DNA of 64,000 nt, taken from assembly GCF_051020765.1 (NCBI RefSeq), contig NC_134940.1, positions 15,327,712 to 15,391,711 on the forward strand, written 5' to 3'. Origin of the DNA: Lasioglossum baleicum. Lineage: Eukaryota > Arthropoda > Insecta > Hymenoptera > Halictidae. Shown in pieces: positions 23,601 to 35,661 of the stretch (its first letter is position 1; each line of letters begins with the position of its first letter). Below the pieces are notes generated by a model, which worked only from the letters and a program-made list of their open reading frames with translations, searched no databases and was not told where the DNA came from. Made by a program: the position numbers and the translations under genes.

Positions 23601-26600
23601 ACTCAAACTACTTCAGAAACTTGTCAAGCAATAAGCGTTGCATACCCGAGATAAAATATTTTATTTGATGCAATTCTTAACATATTATTTAGGGATAGTA
23701 AATAATAATACTAAGTTTAATTTCCCAACCTCTCGGCAACGAAAAGGGCCTCGGTTTACAATCATTTCTCCATAACGTCAGTGTTCTTCCATAACGGAAT
23801 AATAAACTATTAAGTAAAGTAGCGTGAACGTGAATTATGTTTTTTAGTAGAACTATCAATTTTTGTGCAGACGTCACAGTATCCATTAGAGTTCCTCGAA
23901 CTGCTATGTGTAGTATCTTGCATCCTTTGTATTGTGCTTGCATGCATAGAGGAGGTCAACCAAGTATTACAGCTTCTAAAATGGCGCAGCTTTACCAACA
24001 AGCAGTGGAATCTATGATAGACTCAGGAAGGTAAGATTGTATGAAAAAAATATACAAAATTATTTTTATAAATCTAATGTAGATTCTGCAGCAGTGCAAC
24101 ACACATAAACACACATAACTTTTAGCAAAATAAAATTTATCGATGAAAGTCAGCACTATTTCAAACATACTCTGCTAATGAATAACAATTTAAGTTGCCT
24201 GCATTTATTCTGGTAGAATTTCTTAGTCGTTCACGTTCTTTATCGACAAAATTAAAGTGTTGTCTCGATTCTAGAGTTTTTGTACTTATTGACGAATAGT
24301 GAATTAACTAATTAGTTGATCATGACATTTTGACCAGACATTGCGTAATATTATCGTCAATATGTTATGTTTCCACTCATATAAAAAGAATACACGGCAA
24401 TCGCATTAATTAATGTTGCATTCCGTTTCGGAGTAAAATGAAATATCAAATGGATAAAAAGTGAAGATAGAACCTTAAAGATCAGTCTTGTTATCTTAAA
24501 ATAATGTACAGGGTGATTCTCCTGAGTGTGCCACCTAAATTAAATTTAAACTATTTGGTATATGAAAAGAAATGGTTGAAACAAAAGTTATGTGAATGTT
24601 GTTTGAAATATCGATCGCAAGGTTATAAAAGTTATGTGGTTTCAAGAGTAAAACATATCAATTTTACATACAGTGGGTAACGAAAGTATTCGAACGCCCT
24701 TTAAGACAGAATAACTTTCTTATAATTGCATCAAACAACCTGATTTTTTATAATCAATTAGAAGTATTGGTTTATGAAATGATATGCAAGAAAGATTCTC
24801 CAAAAAATTATAATTTACAAGGTTACATGCAAAAATAAAAAAGGCATCTTTTAAAACGTTTTTATTAGGGCCTCAAAGAAAATTTAAAATATATGTTTTG
24901 TAGATCTATGTTAGTTATACACATGCTGAAAATTTCATCAAAATCAATTAGCATACACACGAGCTAGAAGCGATTACATATCTCTTATACATATAATAGT
25001 AATATAAAATATGTTAACATGAGACTTAATTTAAATCTTGATTAATAAAGAAAACATATGAAATTTGTTTATTTAATCTATTAGCTAATTCATATAATAT
25101 TTTGTATATTTAAGCAATGTAAAGTTAAGAAAATCAGCTTAATTATTTTTATATAATATTACTTTATATAATAAACTTTAATAGTTTCGTCATATAACAA
25201 ATTATTTTTTTATGCATTTTTAAATAATATTTATGAAGTGTAAATAGATAAAAGTTTGTAATCTGACAATGACGTATGCACAGAATGCAACATCTAAATA
25301 AAGGTTACAATAATTATTATAAAATTGGAGATATAAGTATACATATACATACTATGGGTTATCAAATAAGTTCGTTCTGTTTTTTAGAGTGGAATAAATC
25401 ATGAAAACCGAACGAACTTATTTGCCAACCCAATGTTAAGATTGCAGTTCCCTACGTTTCTCAATTGAATGCCATTTCGAGGTCACCGTATTCACGTCAC
25501 TGAACTCGACACGAGGCACTAGGTCATACTGTTGAGATGTACAATTAAAGAAGACAGTAATGAGACTTTTAGTGACGTTGAAGATCACCTCAAACAGAAG
25601 ATCTATTTATGTTATCGTATTTGCTCTAATGAGGAATATGATTATTTCCTGTTTCGACATTATCTTCTGTCTGCAATCTTAATAGAGATAAATAAGTGTT
25701 TTTGCTATAAGTTAAGTGCACGTCTGTATGCCACGTGTCGGCAGAAAATAGTACAAAGATGTCATTTGCAATAATCGAAGAACATTTCTTTCCCTATGTT
25801 TATTAATGCAGATATAAACTTTCAGGTACGATAAATCACTAGACTTTACAGTGGTCTTACAACCATTTATGAAATTGTTCAATGCTCCAAACGCGAATCC
25901 AAGTAAAGCATCACCAATCGATCCTACTTTGGTCACGTATGATTGCTTTCATTTTAGCCAAAAGGGCCACGCATTAGGTAAGGTAACAAGTAATAATATT
26001 AATGTACATTAAATAAAAATACATACAATAAATAAAACTGATGTAACCAAAATTTCGAACATTTTTATGAGCATTAATTCATTTATTGCTAAACATCAGA
26101 CAAATTCTAGAGAAGAGACAACGTTTTTACGTTTGTTTACAAAAACATATGGAAAAAATGAAAGTGAAAACATTCGATAATATATGAACGGATATTATGG
26201 AAATGCATATTACTGATGATAACGATCATAAGAATTCAGTATTGTGAATTTTAAAACGTGTCTTATCTTTATTCGAAAAATTAGGTAAATCAATCTGAGG
26301 GTCGACCACTAAATCTGTCGAATTTAACCAGTTAGTCAGCATGCATGAAATGTGCATAATGTGGCAAGTAAAAGATAGTGAATCACAAAAATAACTTTAC
26401 TGTAATTCAGTTTCAGAGTGATGAATTATTTCCGACAAACATAACAAGTATTTAGTAGAACAATTAATAGTTCTCACAAAATATTGTTTAAATGTTGGGA
26501 AATACAACCAGTCTCTACGCATCTACATTTTTTATTGACATATTCGTTGAATGAACTCTAGATAATTAATTATTATTGGTTCGACGTGTTGCGTTTTTAT

Positions 26601-27245
26601 TTACACACGTTCGCATGTTTTCACTCAACTCGACGTGTATTTGTTCTGGTCGTTCAGACGTTCACACATTTACACTAGCCTTTGCACGAGTCTTTGCTCT
26701 TTTGTTTTTCCACCTTTCTAATAGCGAGTTCTTCTGTTCTTTATGCAAATATTTTCCCTAGTTTCCATGTCAATTTGTACTACGTCTTACGACATATTTA
26801 AAGTGTCTGTTTGTTGCATTTCTCTTCTGTTATTTTACTTTCTTTTCATATACAATATTTATGAGCATTGTTAAGAAACAAAACGTAAAAATTTCAGCAT
26901 AAATGTTTAGTAATGATTCAGTAATTATGTTAGAAAATTATAAAATTTATTCATTGGTGAAATTAGCCCTTGTGTGTCAATTGTGTGTGTGTGTAGTTTT
27001 GTAATTATATATTATTAATTATTCATATGACTTGATTCTATTGGTTTAATTTTTCTGCTGTTTTAGGAGCTAATCTTTTATGGAACAACATGTTCGAACC
27101 AGTGGGAAAGAAAACGGATTTTGGACTACCAGAAATATTTGAGAGAGTATTATGTCCAACAGAGAAAGTGCCATATATTTTTACAAATGTCAATTCAAAA
27201 TATTTCAAAATGACTGGTAGGCAGGATGGTATTACACCCAGATAG
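14635..27245 (+). CDS. Secreted phospholipase B1-like GDSL lipase (gene B)
   Basis: Eight exons join in phase: 14635-14730, 20368-20477, 21423-21627, 22443-22619, 22839-22998, 23871-24030, 25826-25977 and 27067-27245, giving 412 aa. Exon 1 encodes MKTIYFFTILVFSSTVTSS, a signal peptide; its phase-0 donor fits exon 2, but the 5.6-kb first intron makes exon 1 the least certain link. The SGNH blocks are GGLGDSLVAG (Ser94), GGQGDW, GAND at 203-206 and DCFHFSQKGHAL with Asp342/His345, in the order of the PLB1 family. There is no C-terminal anchor, so the enzyme should be secreted. Exons 3-5 are duplicated upstream as a pseudogene. Intron 1 holds two fold-back transposons. Family assignment is firm; the substrate is unknown. 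Confidence 0.88.
15631..16559. mobile_element. Fold-back Tc1/mariner-type element made of two inverted transposase 3' ends
   Basis: The ends are CAGGGTGACAAGAAATAACG and its inverse, with inverted similarity continuing well over 100 bp inward. The left part carries, on the minus strand (16189-15746), the C-terminal transposase half with LQQDSAP and WPPYSPNLNPMD. The two Asp residues are 37 residues apart, as in DD37D-type mariner relatives. The right part carries, on the plus strand (about 16190-16408), a shorter copy of the same C-terminus with WPPYSPDFNSMN, in which the last Asp has become Asn. The two copies meet head to head near 16190. There is no N-terminal domain, so it is non-autonomous. 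Left flank TA, right flank TG. Confidence 0.85.
16997..17195. mobile_element. Pogo/Tigger-like MITE
   Basis: The left end CAGTAGGACCGCGATTAACC and the right-side CCGATTAATCGAGGTCCT are inverted repeats of the kind found in pogo/Tigger elements (a CAGT...ACCTCGATTA-like terminus). The right boundary is uncertain. No transposase was seen in the interior. Confidence 0.45.
17200..18760. other. Intron 1 of gene B, unexplained stretch
   Basis: About 17275-17490 is richer in G+C and open in two frames but has no recognisable motif. About 18370-18560 is likewise less AT-rich. No splice-consistent exon or repeat family could be assigned. Confidence 0.35.
18761..18997. mobile_element. Fold-back mariner element made of two inverted transposase 3' ends
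   Basis: The ends are TTGGGTTGGCAAGAAAGC and TTTCTTGCCAACCCAA, flanked by TA on both sides. The right arm encodes, at 18872-18937, FWQKIIEQNGKYLI plus a short tail and a stop, matching the extreme C-terminus of mariner transposases. The left arm is an inverted copy of the same 3' end (CAAGCGATGAACTTTAATCA against TGAAAGTTCATTGCTTG). The whole element therefore folds on itself. It has the same architecture as 15631-16559 but comes from a different family. Confidence 0.8.
19720..19858. repeat. 29-bp minisatellite, about five units
   Basis: The unit is GGCTGCGAGTAATCAGGGGC followed by AGYCACACC, 29 bp. It starts at 19720, 19749, 19778, 19807 and 19836; the last unit is partial and diverged. It lies in intron 1 of gene B, upstream of exon 2. 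Confidence 0.9.
20878..23585 (+). repeat. Segmental duplication, copy 2 (source, inside gene B)
   Basis: Counterpart of 408-3785, with gene B exons 3, 4 and 5. It keeps the empty site of the hAT insertion (near 23534) and carries its own 28-bp hairpin insertion at 20970. Confidence 0.85.
20970..20997. repeat. 28-bp perfect hairpin insertion with 8-bp flanking duplication
   Basis: CACCGACGAGA and TCTCGTCGGTG form an 11-bp perfect stem around a TACTGT loop. The hairpin is flanked by GATATCAG on both sides (20962-20969 and 20998-21005). The other copy of the duplication has a single GATATCAG (496-503) and no hairpin, so this is a clean insertion with an 8-bp target duplication, or less likely a clean loss. 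Confidence 0.85.
24508..24850. repeat. Two abutting dispersed repeats in intron 6 of gene B
   Basis: About 24507-24660 begins TACAGGGTGATTCTCCTGAG, a Tc1/mariner-type terminus. About 24671-24840 begins ACAGTGGGTAACGAAAGTAT, and its reverse complement resembles 45975-46160 (shared CCTGATTTTTTATAATCAAT). No coding potential is seen. Confidence 0.5.
25353..25434. mobile_element. 80-bp mariner-type MITE, same family as 13337-13416
   Basis: Near-palindrome with TGGGTTATCAAATAAGTTCG and CGAACTTATTTGCCAACCCA ends, in intron 6 of gene B. Compared with 13337-13416 its core is in the opposite orientation (TTAGAGTGGAATAAATC here). Confidence 0.75.
25978..27066. other. Intron 7 of gene B, nothing else seen
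   Basis: About 1.1 kb of AT-rich sequence with a short GT-rich run near 26985. It ends in TTTTCTGCTGTTTTAG before the last exon. No second coding feature was seen. Confidence 0.5.
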
Positions 27246-27442
27246 TTCACAAAAGTATGCTAGTAATATCAATAATGTAATTTGTGATATTCATTGCAAA
27301 CGGAAAATCCCACGCCAATGGAAATCTTTCTGACTGAAATTCCTAACAATTATTACATTGTAAAAAACTACACAGACCTGAAATTGTTACAAAATATGTC
27401 TATCAATGTAATCGTATTGTAAATAGAAAACAGAAACGATGG

Positions 27443-27448
27443 AATAAA
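27443..27448 (+). terminator. Likely polyadenylation signal of gene B
   Basis: AATAAATAAATA lies about 200 bp after the stop codon of gene B, the first AATAAA downstream, followed by a T-rich stretch. Confidence 0.45.
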
Positions 27449-27930
27449 TAAATATTTTCTGTTCTCCTTTTTAGAACTTATTTAAACGTATGATATTTCT
27501 CATATTTCATTAATCAAATTCTAGTAATAGGTGTTAGTATTAAGAGTTATTCAATTATTGAGTATTATATATTAAATATTAATTTTAAAGTAATAATTTG
27601 AGCATGATTAGTAAGAATTAATCTAGTAAATTATCGCCATCTTTAAGTTACTTCTACCTCTTTCAAATATTACAAATAGTAAATTACCAATTTTGTACGT
27701 GTCTAATAAACTTTATAATTTTTTACAAGTACGCTTTTCGGATAGTTATAAACATATTTATATTTCCTAAGAATATATCTTATTAGAATGATACTGAAAG
27801 TAATTCTACCTGCTAGAAGGTTATTCATTAAATTTTGTAACTCGTCGTGTCTCATGCATTTACAAATACCAAAAATACAAAATTTGCAATATACTTTGGA
27901 ATAGTGATACTTATTGAAATACAACTGTTA

Positions 27931-28086
27931 TTAACACTAAACCTACCGAGCCTCAAAGGTAACTAGTACATGTATTCTTATAAAAATGACAAGATTAATT
28001 TTTTTTTATTTAGACTATATAATCATTTCTTATGAAAGTATTGTTATTATTTCAATAAATGTAATATGTGGTAGATTTAGTGTTAA
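27931..28086. mobile_element. MITE with TTAA ends (TTAACACTAAACCTACC)
   Basis: The left end is TTAACACTAAACCTACC and the right end GGTAGATTTAGTGTTAA: inverted ends bounded by TTAA. A related left end (TTAACACTAAAACTACCGAG) appears at 63854 at the edge of the window. Confidence 0.6.
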
Positions 28087-28089
28087 AGA

Positions 28090-29690
28090 ATGCCTCTATT
28101 ACACTTGCTCTACTTTTCTAATATTATCTATTTGTGAACAAATGAGTATAAAATGTAAAGTGACCACGAAATAATGAGAACGTTGACCGACATAAAAATG
28201 AATGCCGGAAATATCCGTGTAAGATCGTATAAATAAGTAATGCGCTCGGTGAAAGGCAGAAATGTCGAGGATGTCTGCATACTTTCAAACGTGTTTCCGG
28301 ACATTTCTGGGCTGCGACCTTAAATCTCATGAACAGATACATATAATCTCACGGATCCTATAACCAGTATTTAAAAGGTAGTGGGGGAAGTGATATTGGT
28401 GAGAAAGTACCGGAACAATCTGTTCCGGACAAAGAAACTCAAGGACGCGTTACAGAATATACATATGTATTACTTACAAGAATACACATGTTCTACATTC
28501 ATTTTTCACAATTATAAAAAATTTTTCTAAAAATTTTGCAGGATGACCAAGATACACTATTTTATCTAGAATTTTACTTTACTAGCCAATAACTCCTCGC
28601 TGTCTGTAACCTCTAATTTGTCAAGCTCTCGCGGAAGATTGAAAACAAAATCGAAGACGATCAATTTAATCAAGCCTTATATCAAGTATAATTTTCCACT
28701 TTATTTACTCAAACAGGATAGTGTTACGACTTGTTCGTCTTTTTCTATTAATTTAGGAAGAAAGTTATGCATTGAGTCGTATAGAAAGTATACTGAAAGC
28801 AGTTCATTGCCTTTCTATTATGAGAAAAAATCGTGTACCACAATTCTGCGAACGGTAATATCATTGTAAATTAACAAATTTATTTACGGGTCTTCAGAAG
28901 AATATGCAGCGTCATTGTCGTAGAGCGTATTCATTTTCCTGACCTTGCGTCAAATACATTGTGATGCATAACCATGTATCTGTGGTTGCAAGGAAAAACG
29001 CCGCATGTCACAATTTCAAAAAATTTCAGTTTATGCATTAATTGAGATTTATAGCATAGGATTTACGTCTTTATCAGAAAAAAAAGTCATGAAAATAAAT
29101 TCGGAAGGCTGAAAAACATAATGCAATTGAACCGATGTGCTACGGCAAAGCATTAGCGATCAAAACTTTAGACGGCAATATCTCGAAAGTGAAATTATGT
29201 GACACGCGGCGTTCTTCCTGACAACCACAGATATAAGCACCGCTACAATTTTCAAGAGTTTCGAATATTCATGTAACCGAATGTAAACAGAAGCATCTCT
29301 GTAATGTCAACAACGGTAGAATGAAAAATGTGAAACTGGTTTAATCGGTTAACGTTAAGCAAATACGATACATACGTAAATTGATTTCCGAATGAATTAA
29401 TGATTGATTAATTTAAACGGAGAGCAAGTGACGCGTGTGTGAAATTACAGTGCAGGATTTACATCACTTTCTGACGTAATAGAGCTGACTCCACATAAAT
29501 GCTCCTAGCGGTTTACGCACATATGGCCTAAGGCAGGCCAATTCTGTTTCTCCACTGATAGAAACAGAAGATGTTTATTCCTATATGTGGTTGTTAGATA
29601 TTATCAATTCTTTCTAGTGAATTATCAAGTGTTTGCAAAGAGAATTCATCGGCCATAATAGTATTCGTGTTATGTCGTGATGATTATTAG
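28090..29690. other. Intergenic, no feature supported
   Basis: AT-rich, with only short open stretches lacking family motifs or splice-consistent partners. No clear repeat was recognised. Confidence 0.4.
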
Positions 29691-29891
29691 TAGACTGCGG
29701 ATTTTATGCATTTATGACAAAAATGGACACGTACAATTTAAAGCAGTGGACATGTTAAAAATATTTAAGGACATCAACGTATTAGTTTCAGCTTAAAAGG
29801 ATAATTAAAAGAAGAATACAACTTTTATTTGGCTCCTGTGTCCTGGAATCAATGCAAACATTTTCTATTTTGCATAAAGATCCGCAGTCTA
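29691..29891. mobile_element. MITE of the TAGACTGCGG family, full copy
   Basis: Starts TAGACTGCGGATTTTATGCA and ends TGCATAAAGATCCGCAGTCT followed by A, so the terminal inverted repeats are about 20 bp with a TA duplication. Interior about 160 bp, no ORF. Relatives, complete or partial, are at 35662, 38277, 48580, 52742, 53981 and 58125. Confidence 0.75.
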
Positions 29892-29899
29892 ATTATTAA

Positions 29900-31250
29900 C
29901 ATAGACTTGAGTGGCTATAGTTTGCCACTTGTGGGAAACCTCGATCCAAATTCCGGCATATTATTGCTTTCTTTCAATTTTTCAATTGCACGTGGCAATT
30001 TCATTTAAATTGTACATTACCTCAAATTAGTATTCCAATGGAAAAAAGAAACAAAACTGCACGTGTTCTCAAATGCCTCGTGTGGTGCATATCGTTAGAA
30101 TTGTAATTTAATTTACACCATTCGCTGATACAGTAATATTCGAATACTTAAATCAGCGCCATTTTGGCTGTAAGTGTGTGAGAAATATTAATGTGTTAAA
30201 TACCCAATTAATAGAAAATTTGCTTTTATTAAAATATAAATAAAACGATTTGATTTTTATTGAAAATAAAAAATATGTACCTTTATTTAAAATATATTGT
30301 ATACATATATACATATATTCTTAAGGGGCGGCAATTTGTAACCGCTAGAGCGGGCGCTGCATAAATAGACTCGAAAAGGCGGATTTTATGCATCCATGAT
30401 AACAATGTGCAGAAGATGGCATTAATTCCAGTTGTTATTACCGCAAAATCCGAGTATATCTTGAAGGCTGACACTTCGGACGTCATTTCCTGCCTTGTAG
30501 TGCTTTCTAATCATTCAAGTATTTTTTTGTCATCGCATCAAATATGCAAAATCAAAGTACACACGCGTTTCCATCACCTTTTGCTTTTTTATTACCGCAA
30601 GGGTAATAATGCAGCGCGCGAAAGAAAAAGTCATTTTTCTGTTTAACGAGAGGATAATGTGAAAAATCGCAATAAAACAAAATGTCATGGAACTTATTGC
30701 AAACGGTATCAAATTGGTTTTCATTTTCCCTTGAGAAAACGAAACGACTTTCCGAACGATATAATAGTTACGAACACGAGACCTGAAGTTTAATTCGCTC
30801 GTATGAAAATGTGCATACGTTGTGCGCACGAGTCCGTATATTTTGCATACATTCATGCAGATTTTACGGATTTACACGTGGTTTCTGATCTATATACGAA
30901 ATTCATCAATTTTTTACTCATTTACGACATACATTTTCAGAATTTCCGCAGTATGTACAACGTCATCTTCAACTGGGTCAATTCGGAGCTAAAGACGAAT
31001 TTTATACGTCACAGAACAAAAAAAATGTAAAACACTGTAAATATTCACACAAAGATATGAGCTGAGATTTTGAGAAGGGGTGAGGAGCAGGGAGCGAACC
31101 CCTAAATATAAAATTTCAGAAGCTCAACAAAGACGTTTTCGAGTTTACCTGTTACATATAATTTCTCGTTATGTATACTAATAATAATTATTATCTCTGA
31201 CGATTCTCGCATTCGACAATTTAACATTAGATATTAGATATCTCGGATTA
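29900..31250. other. Intergenic, no feature supported
   Basis: AT-rich stretch. A phrase near 30378 (GGCGGATTTTATGCATCCAT) faintly recalls the TAGACTGCGG family end, but no partner end was found. Confidence 0.35.
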
Positions 31251-31251
31251 T

Positions 31252-31470
31252 ACGGGGTGGCGCAAAATGATCTTTATGGTTTGAATTCTTCAAAACTCTT
31301 TTATTTCAACATTCTTTCAATTTTTTGTTTCAGAATGTTGTAAACGAGACTTCTAGAAAGATATACAACAGAACAACAAACAAAAATCGTCGAATTTTAT
31401 TTCGAAAACCAGGGGTCAATTGTTTTGACGCAGCGTGCCCATCGTCGATATTCGTCCATCAAAAATTAAA
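31252..31470 (+). mobile_element. Fragment of a Tc1/mariner-superfamily transposase N-terminus
   Basis: The frame from about 31360 to 31468 reads YTTEQQTKIVEFYFENQGSI followed by VLTQRAHRRYSS. This resembles the helix-turn-helix start of IS630/Tc1-type transposases (the type often annotated as DUF4817). It stops right after. The element seems to begin at a GGGGTGGCGCAAAATGATC terminus near 31254. The rest of the transposase is absent. Confidence 0.6.
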
Positions 31471-32194
31471 CTATTGTTTGATAATTTAGTCTATCCGGTA
31501 ACGCACACAACTGAAGTATAAAGTTAAAGCAAATCTGTATGGTTCTTTAATGGGAATTCATTATTGATCCATTACAGTATGTCACATGCAAAGGTAATTC
31601 AATCGGGCGCACATTCTAGATGTCCTTGTAGAAGAACATCGCGTTGATATTGTGCAAACTATCGATTGCATAATATCCAGGGGCAAAAAAATATTGCCCA
31701 CGAGAAAGATAATTTTCTGAAAATAAGCGGATAAATTTGTACATACGAAACGCAGTTTCTTCGTCGGCTAGAGATTACGATATATGTAATTACGATTAAT
31801 CTTTCTCTCTCTCTCGAGGAAAATAATAAGTGCTAAAATGATATGAGGTCGTTAAAAGTTCTTACTTGAGAAGAATAATTACTGTCTATCTAAAAGCTTC
31901 TTAAAATATATAATTATAAAATTAACTATTCCAGTATCAACTTACAATTAGCTTCAATATCTTTTTATTACAATACTTTTTACATTCAAGTAGCTTCCTC
32001 AGAAAATGTTCTCGTTTCTGACACAGTCTTAGTATAATAACTATTACATTATTTTAATTTTCTAAAATTCATTATTTCGCTCACAGTCGAATTTTTTTAT
32101 ATTGACCTTTACTCAATTTAAAAATAGAATCTATGGGTTTATAAGAATATATCTTTCTATGAATATTCCTTTATGTCGATCGTAGATAATGCAA

Positions 32195-32739
32195 ATAAAC
32201 AATTTAATGATTTCGGCGCCACAGGTTCGATCAAACATTACTCACTAAGCAATTTTTCAATTTAAATTGTAAATTAAAAAGCAAAAACTTATTATATAAC
32301 TTAAAAGGAGAGGTTAAAATTATACAATAAATTAGTAAATGTATTATGAAATTTAAGAGAAAATTTAATACGAGTATAAATTAGTAAATTTATATAAAAT
32401 TTAAAATTGAGGGGCAATTTTTAATTATAGTATAAATTAGTGAAATTAAATTTATGTGAAAGATTTAATATTAGAATGTAAATTAGTAAATTTATTATAT
32501 AATTTAAAAGGAGAGGTTAAAATTATAGAATAAATTAATTATGAAATTTAAGGGGAAAATTGAATATGAGAATAAATTAGTAAATTTATATAACAACGGT
32601 TTTGTTGAACAATTATTATAGTTTACAATATTTTACATACGCAAATTTTCTCCTGAAAATGGTCCAACTTAAATTGCAAAATTGCTTAGCGAGTAATATT
32701 TGATCGAACCTGTGGCGCCGAAATCATTAAATTGTTTAT
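32195..32739. mobile_element. 545-bp MITE with about 65-bp inverted ends and internal AT-rich repeats
   Basis: The ends contain AATTTAATGATTTCGGCGCC / GGCGCCGAAATCATTAAATT and continue inverted through GGTTCGATCAAA / TTTGATCGAACC and CTAAGCAATTTT / AAATTGCTTAG. The interior is a run of degenerate AT-rich repeats around AATTAGTAAATTTATATA and GGAGAGGTTAAAATTATA. No ORF. Confidence 0.7.
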
Positions 32740-33468
32740 ATCCTTCTATATTCGAATTTATTTTTTCGGTTGTTTATTGTAGCGACCACATTTGGTCCAC
32801 GTAATGTTTACAAAGTTTATATTTATAAGAGATCTACGTGAATTATATAAGAACAATAATAGTAGTAGTGTCAGTATCTGTTAAATATTTCTACATAAAG
32901 ATTTATCTAGCGTCAATATATGTGTAAGTACGTGTTAGGTGAGTCAGGTCACAGTGGGTGCCGGGGGCACGGCAACAAGCGTTTGTTCGCGTCACTTATT
33001 AGGCCAGCTGACGACGCTGAGAAAAGTTCTCACACGCGGAGTTCTTCAAACGCAATAGTTTTTACTGGTACAAAGCAGTTCACGCTGTAACTAGAGCACG
33101 CGGCTAAATGATAACGCTTACTATAAATATTACTTTATTCTCATATTCTTTTGCTTTTGATTCCTGCAGTGTTTAATGGTCGAATCATTTTAGTTAATGT
33201 ATTTATGACATTGGTAACAAACTTTATTCATTAATATAAGAAAACACTGGAAAATTGATACAATGAAAATAGTACAGTTACTTTAAATATTTTTTTCGGG
33301 CGTCTCCTTTATTTATTATAATATAAATATGAATATTACAATTTTGTATTGTGCATAGTCTCCATTTTTTGACTGTGTCTACTAGTTTCTTATTATATCA
33401 GCAATGAGAAACTGTTTTTAGAGAAATTCCTCCAAGTCATAATTGCTGTCCACTCCACTACCATGTTA
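32740..33468. other. Intergenic, no feature supported
   Basis: A less AT-rich patch at about 32935-33110 (GTGGGTGCCGGGGGCACGGC) has no open frame of note and no recognised repeat. Confidence 0.35.
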
Positions 33469-33549
33469 TTAGGTCGGAAAGAAAGTTCTTACGGTTTTTG
33501 TTATTTTGATTTTATAATAAAAACCGCAGGAACTTTCTTTCCAACCTAA
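33469..33549. mobile_element. 81-bp palindromic MITE (TTAGGTCGGAAAGAAAGTTC)
   Basis: TTAGGTCGGAAAGAAAGTTC and GAACTTTCTTTCCAACCTAA are near-perfect inverted arms, and inverted similarity (ACGGTTTTT / AAAAACCG) continues inward. This is a mariner-type miniature element. Confidence 0.75.
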
Positions 33550-34167
33550 CAAGTTTGAAATGATAGACGTGAGGTGGACAGTTATTATGATTTCAGCTAT
33601 CCTCGTCATCTTTTCTCATTCGATTCGTTTAGCGATTCAAACTTTATCAGCAACATCTTCAACGTAAACTTCTTGATTACCTAGCTGCTTTTTTCATAAA
33701 CTTTTTCTAATAGGTATTTGAATAAGGCGTCATGCATTTTTTAGATCAGCATCATTACCAATTTCAATTGCAATTCACTTTGCTTTAACTAGTGTATATT
33801 ATGGGCAATTTTTAAGATAATTTCTTGGATGTCACGTTTGGATCCAGTAACTCAATTTTTTATTACAGACCATTATGCTTAACATACGAGACAACATTGT
33901 AGAATATATATAAATATATGAGATAACTGAAATCAATTCAAACTGCAACTGATTACAATATACATATGTAATGTGGACAATAACATGACTTACAGTTAAG
34001 TGATTTAAGATAACATTTAAACCCGTTATCATTTTCATTACTACATCTGTTATCATAATTATCGGAATGCCGACCATACAAACCGCGAAATCTACTGTTT
34101 ACATTGTGGACGAAAACAGCTTTATCAATTCCCTATAGATCACATAAAAAATAATATATTATTTCTA

Positions 34168-34285
34168 GAGGTGTGCGAGAATATTCGGGAATTCCCGAAT
34201 TTTTTCGGGATTCTCGGGGGTGTTCGGGTGTCCCGTGAATTTTTTCGGGATTTTTGATACTGTACCCGGTCTCATACACCCCTAA
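34168..34285. mobile_element. Short element with AGGTGTGCGAGA...TCTCATACACCCCT ends
   Basis: Imperfect inverted ends surround a run of TTCGGGA/TCCCGAA words (TTCGGGAATTCCCGAATTTT and neighbours). Probably a hAT-like MITE with a self-complementary interior. Confidence 0.45.
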
Positions 34286-35425
34286 AGATAAACATTGTTT
34301 ATACATCTGGAAGTAAGAATTACTTTGTGTAGAAATCCCGAAAACATCCGGGAGTTCATTTCATCACATTCATAACACATTATTGATTAAGCTCTTGCAC
34401 TATATTTTCAATTTCCTATGAAAATGTCAAAGTTAGTCGCAGTGATATAGTTATAAATAGACAACATGTCACCTTTTCTATTGGCACTGAACCTGATAAG
34501 AACGAAGTACGAATGAATGAACAAGGCCATGCGTAAACCCTTAAAGAACTCAATGTCTAATTAATTAAATTAAATCATCAACGATCTGAATATCTATTTG
34601 AACTTCTGCTCAACTAAAGCATTATAAAGGAGAAAAATAATTAGTTGCTCTGATCACACATAAATAATTTCAAAAGATTTGAAAATTAAAATTTTTATAT
34701 GATATAATATAACAAGTGCAAGGAATCCCTTTTTTCTATTCAAGCAAAAAGTGCTATAATAAGTCGCAATTCATACAACATAACTTGATACGTAATATAA
34801 ATACCAGGTAATATTTATAAATGTCTATTGAAATACGTGCACTGTGATATTTAATTGAATGTACATAAGAGAATGCATTACTAAATAATTTCGTAATATC
34901 AACATAATTGCTATAAATTATATAATTATATATATTTTTTAAACAACAATTGATATTAACAGTAAAAAAGTTCGACAAATTTATATATTATATTATAATA
35001 TATTAGAAGAATTTAAACAGTTCGATAGATAACGAATTCGAAGAGGTCTGAGGAAGGTGTGGTAGGAAGGTGTCGATTAATCGATTCATATACGGTAAAG
35101 TCGCAATATTACAAAAAATCGTAGCAATTATCTAATTATCGTGACGAAAAAAATTGTCTGGCGTGCTATATGATCAATGCATCAGCCACTGCCCTTTATA
35201 AATATGTAGTTCCATATTCATGGAAACATAAGGTCGTCTGAGGAGTCTGGTATTTCTTTTTTACTCGAAAGACATTTGCACTGATTAATTTATAATGTAG
35301 TCAGTTGTTTTTTTTTTACATCTCTTCCATTGTTTCAACGTCAAAGAAATTAATTATTGGTAGACCGCATACGTTAGAAAATATTATTATGAAATGATTG
35401 AATGATATTCAATTGTATCATGACA

Positions 35426-35656
35426 CAGGGTGTCCCAAAAATGTTGTACTTCCTTGAAAGTGGTGATTCCCGAGGTCACTTCAATCAATGATTTCCTTTA
35501 CGAAGATGTTCTCCGCTTTGTTAAGCAGTAATTAACGAAAAACGCGGACCAATCAGAGCGCGTCTACAGTGTACGCATTCCGGCTCGGCTAACGCCATTG
35601 CCCCGCTTCTGCTATAACCGCGCTCCGATTGGTCCACGTTTTTCATTAATAACTAA
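35426..35656. mobile_element. Repeat of the CAGGGTGTCCCAAAAATG family (copy 1 of 3)
   Basis: Starts CAGGGTGTCCCAAAAATG. It includes TTCTCCGC...TTTGTTAAG, then AAAACGCGGACCAATCAGAG and the inverse CTCCGATTGGTCCACGTTTT. Copies lie at 48811 and 53347. The internal CCAATCAGAGCGC / GCGC...ATTGG inverted repeat suggests a fold-back interior. Confidence 0.65.
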
Positions 35657-35661
35657 ATAAC

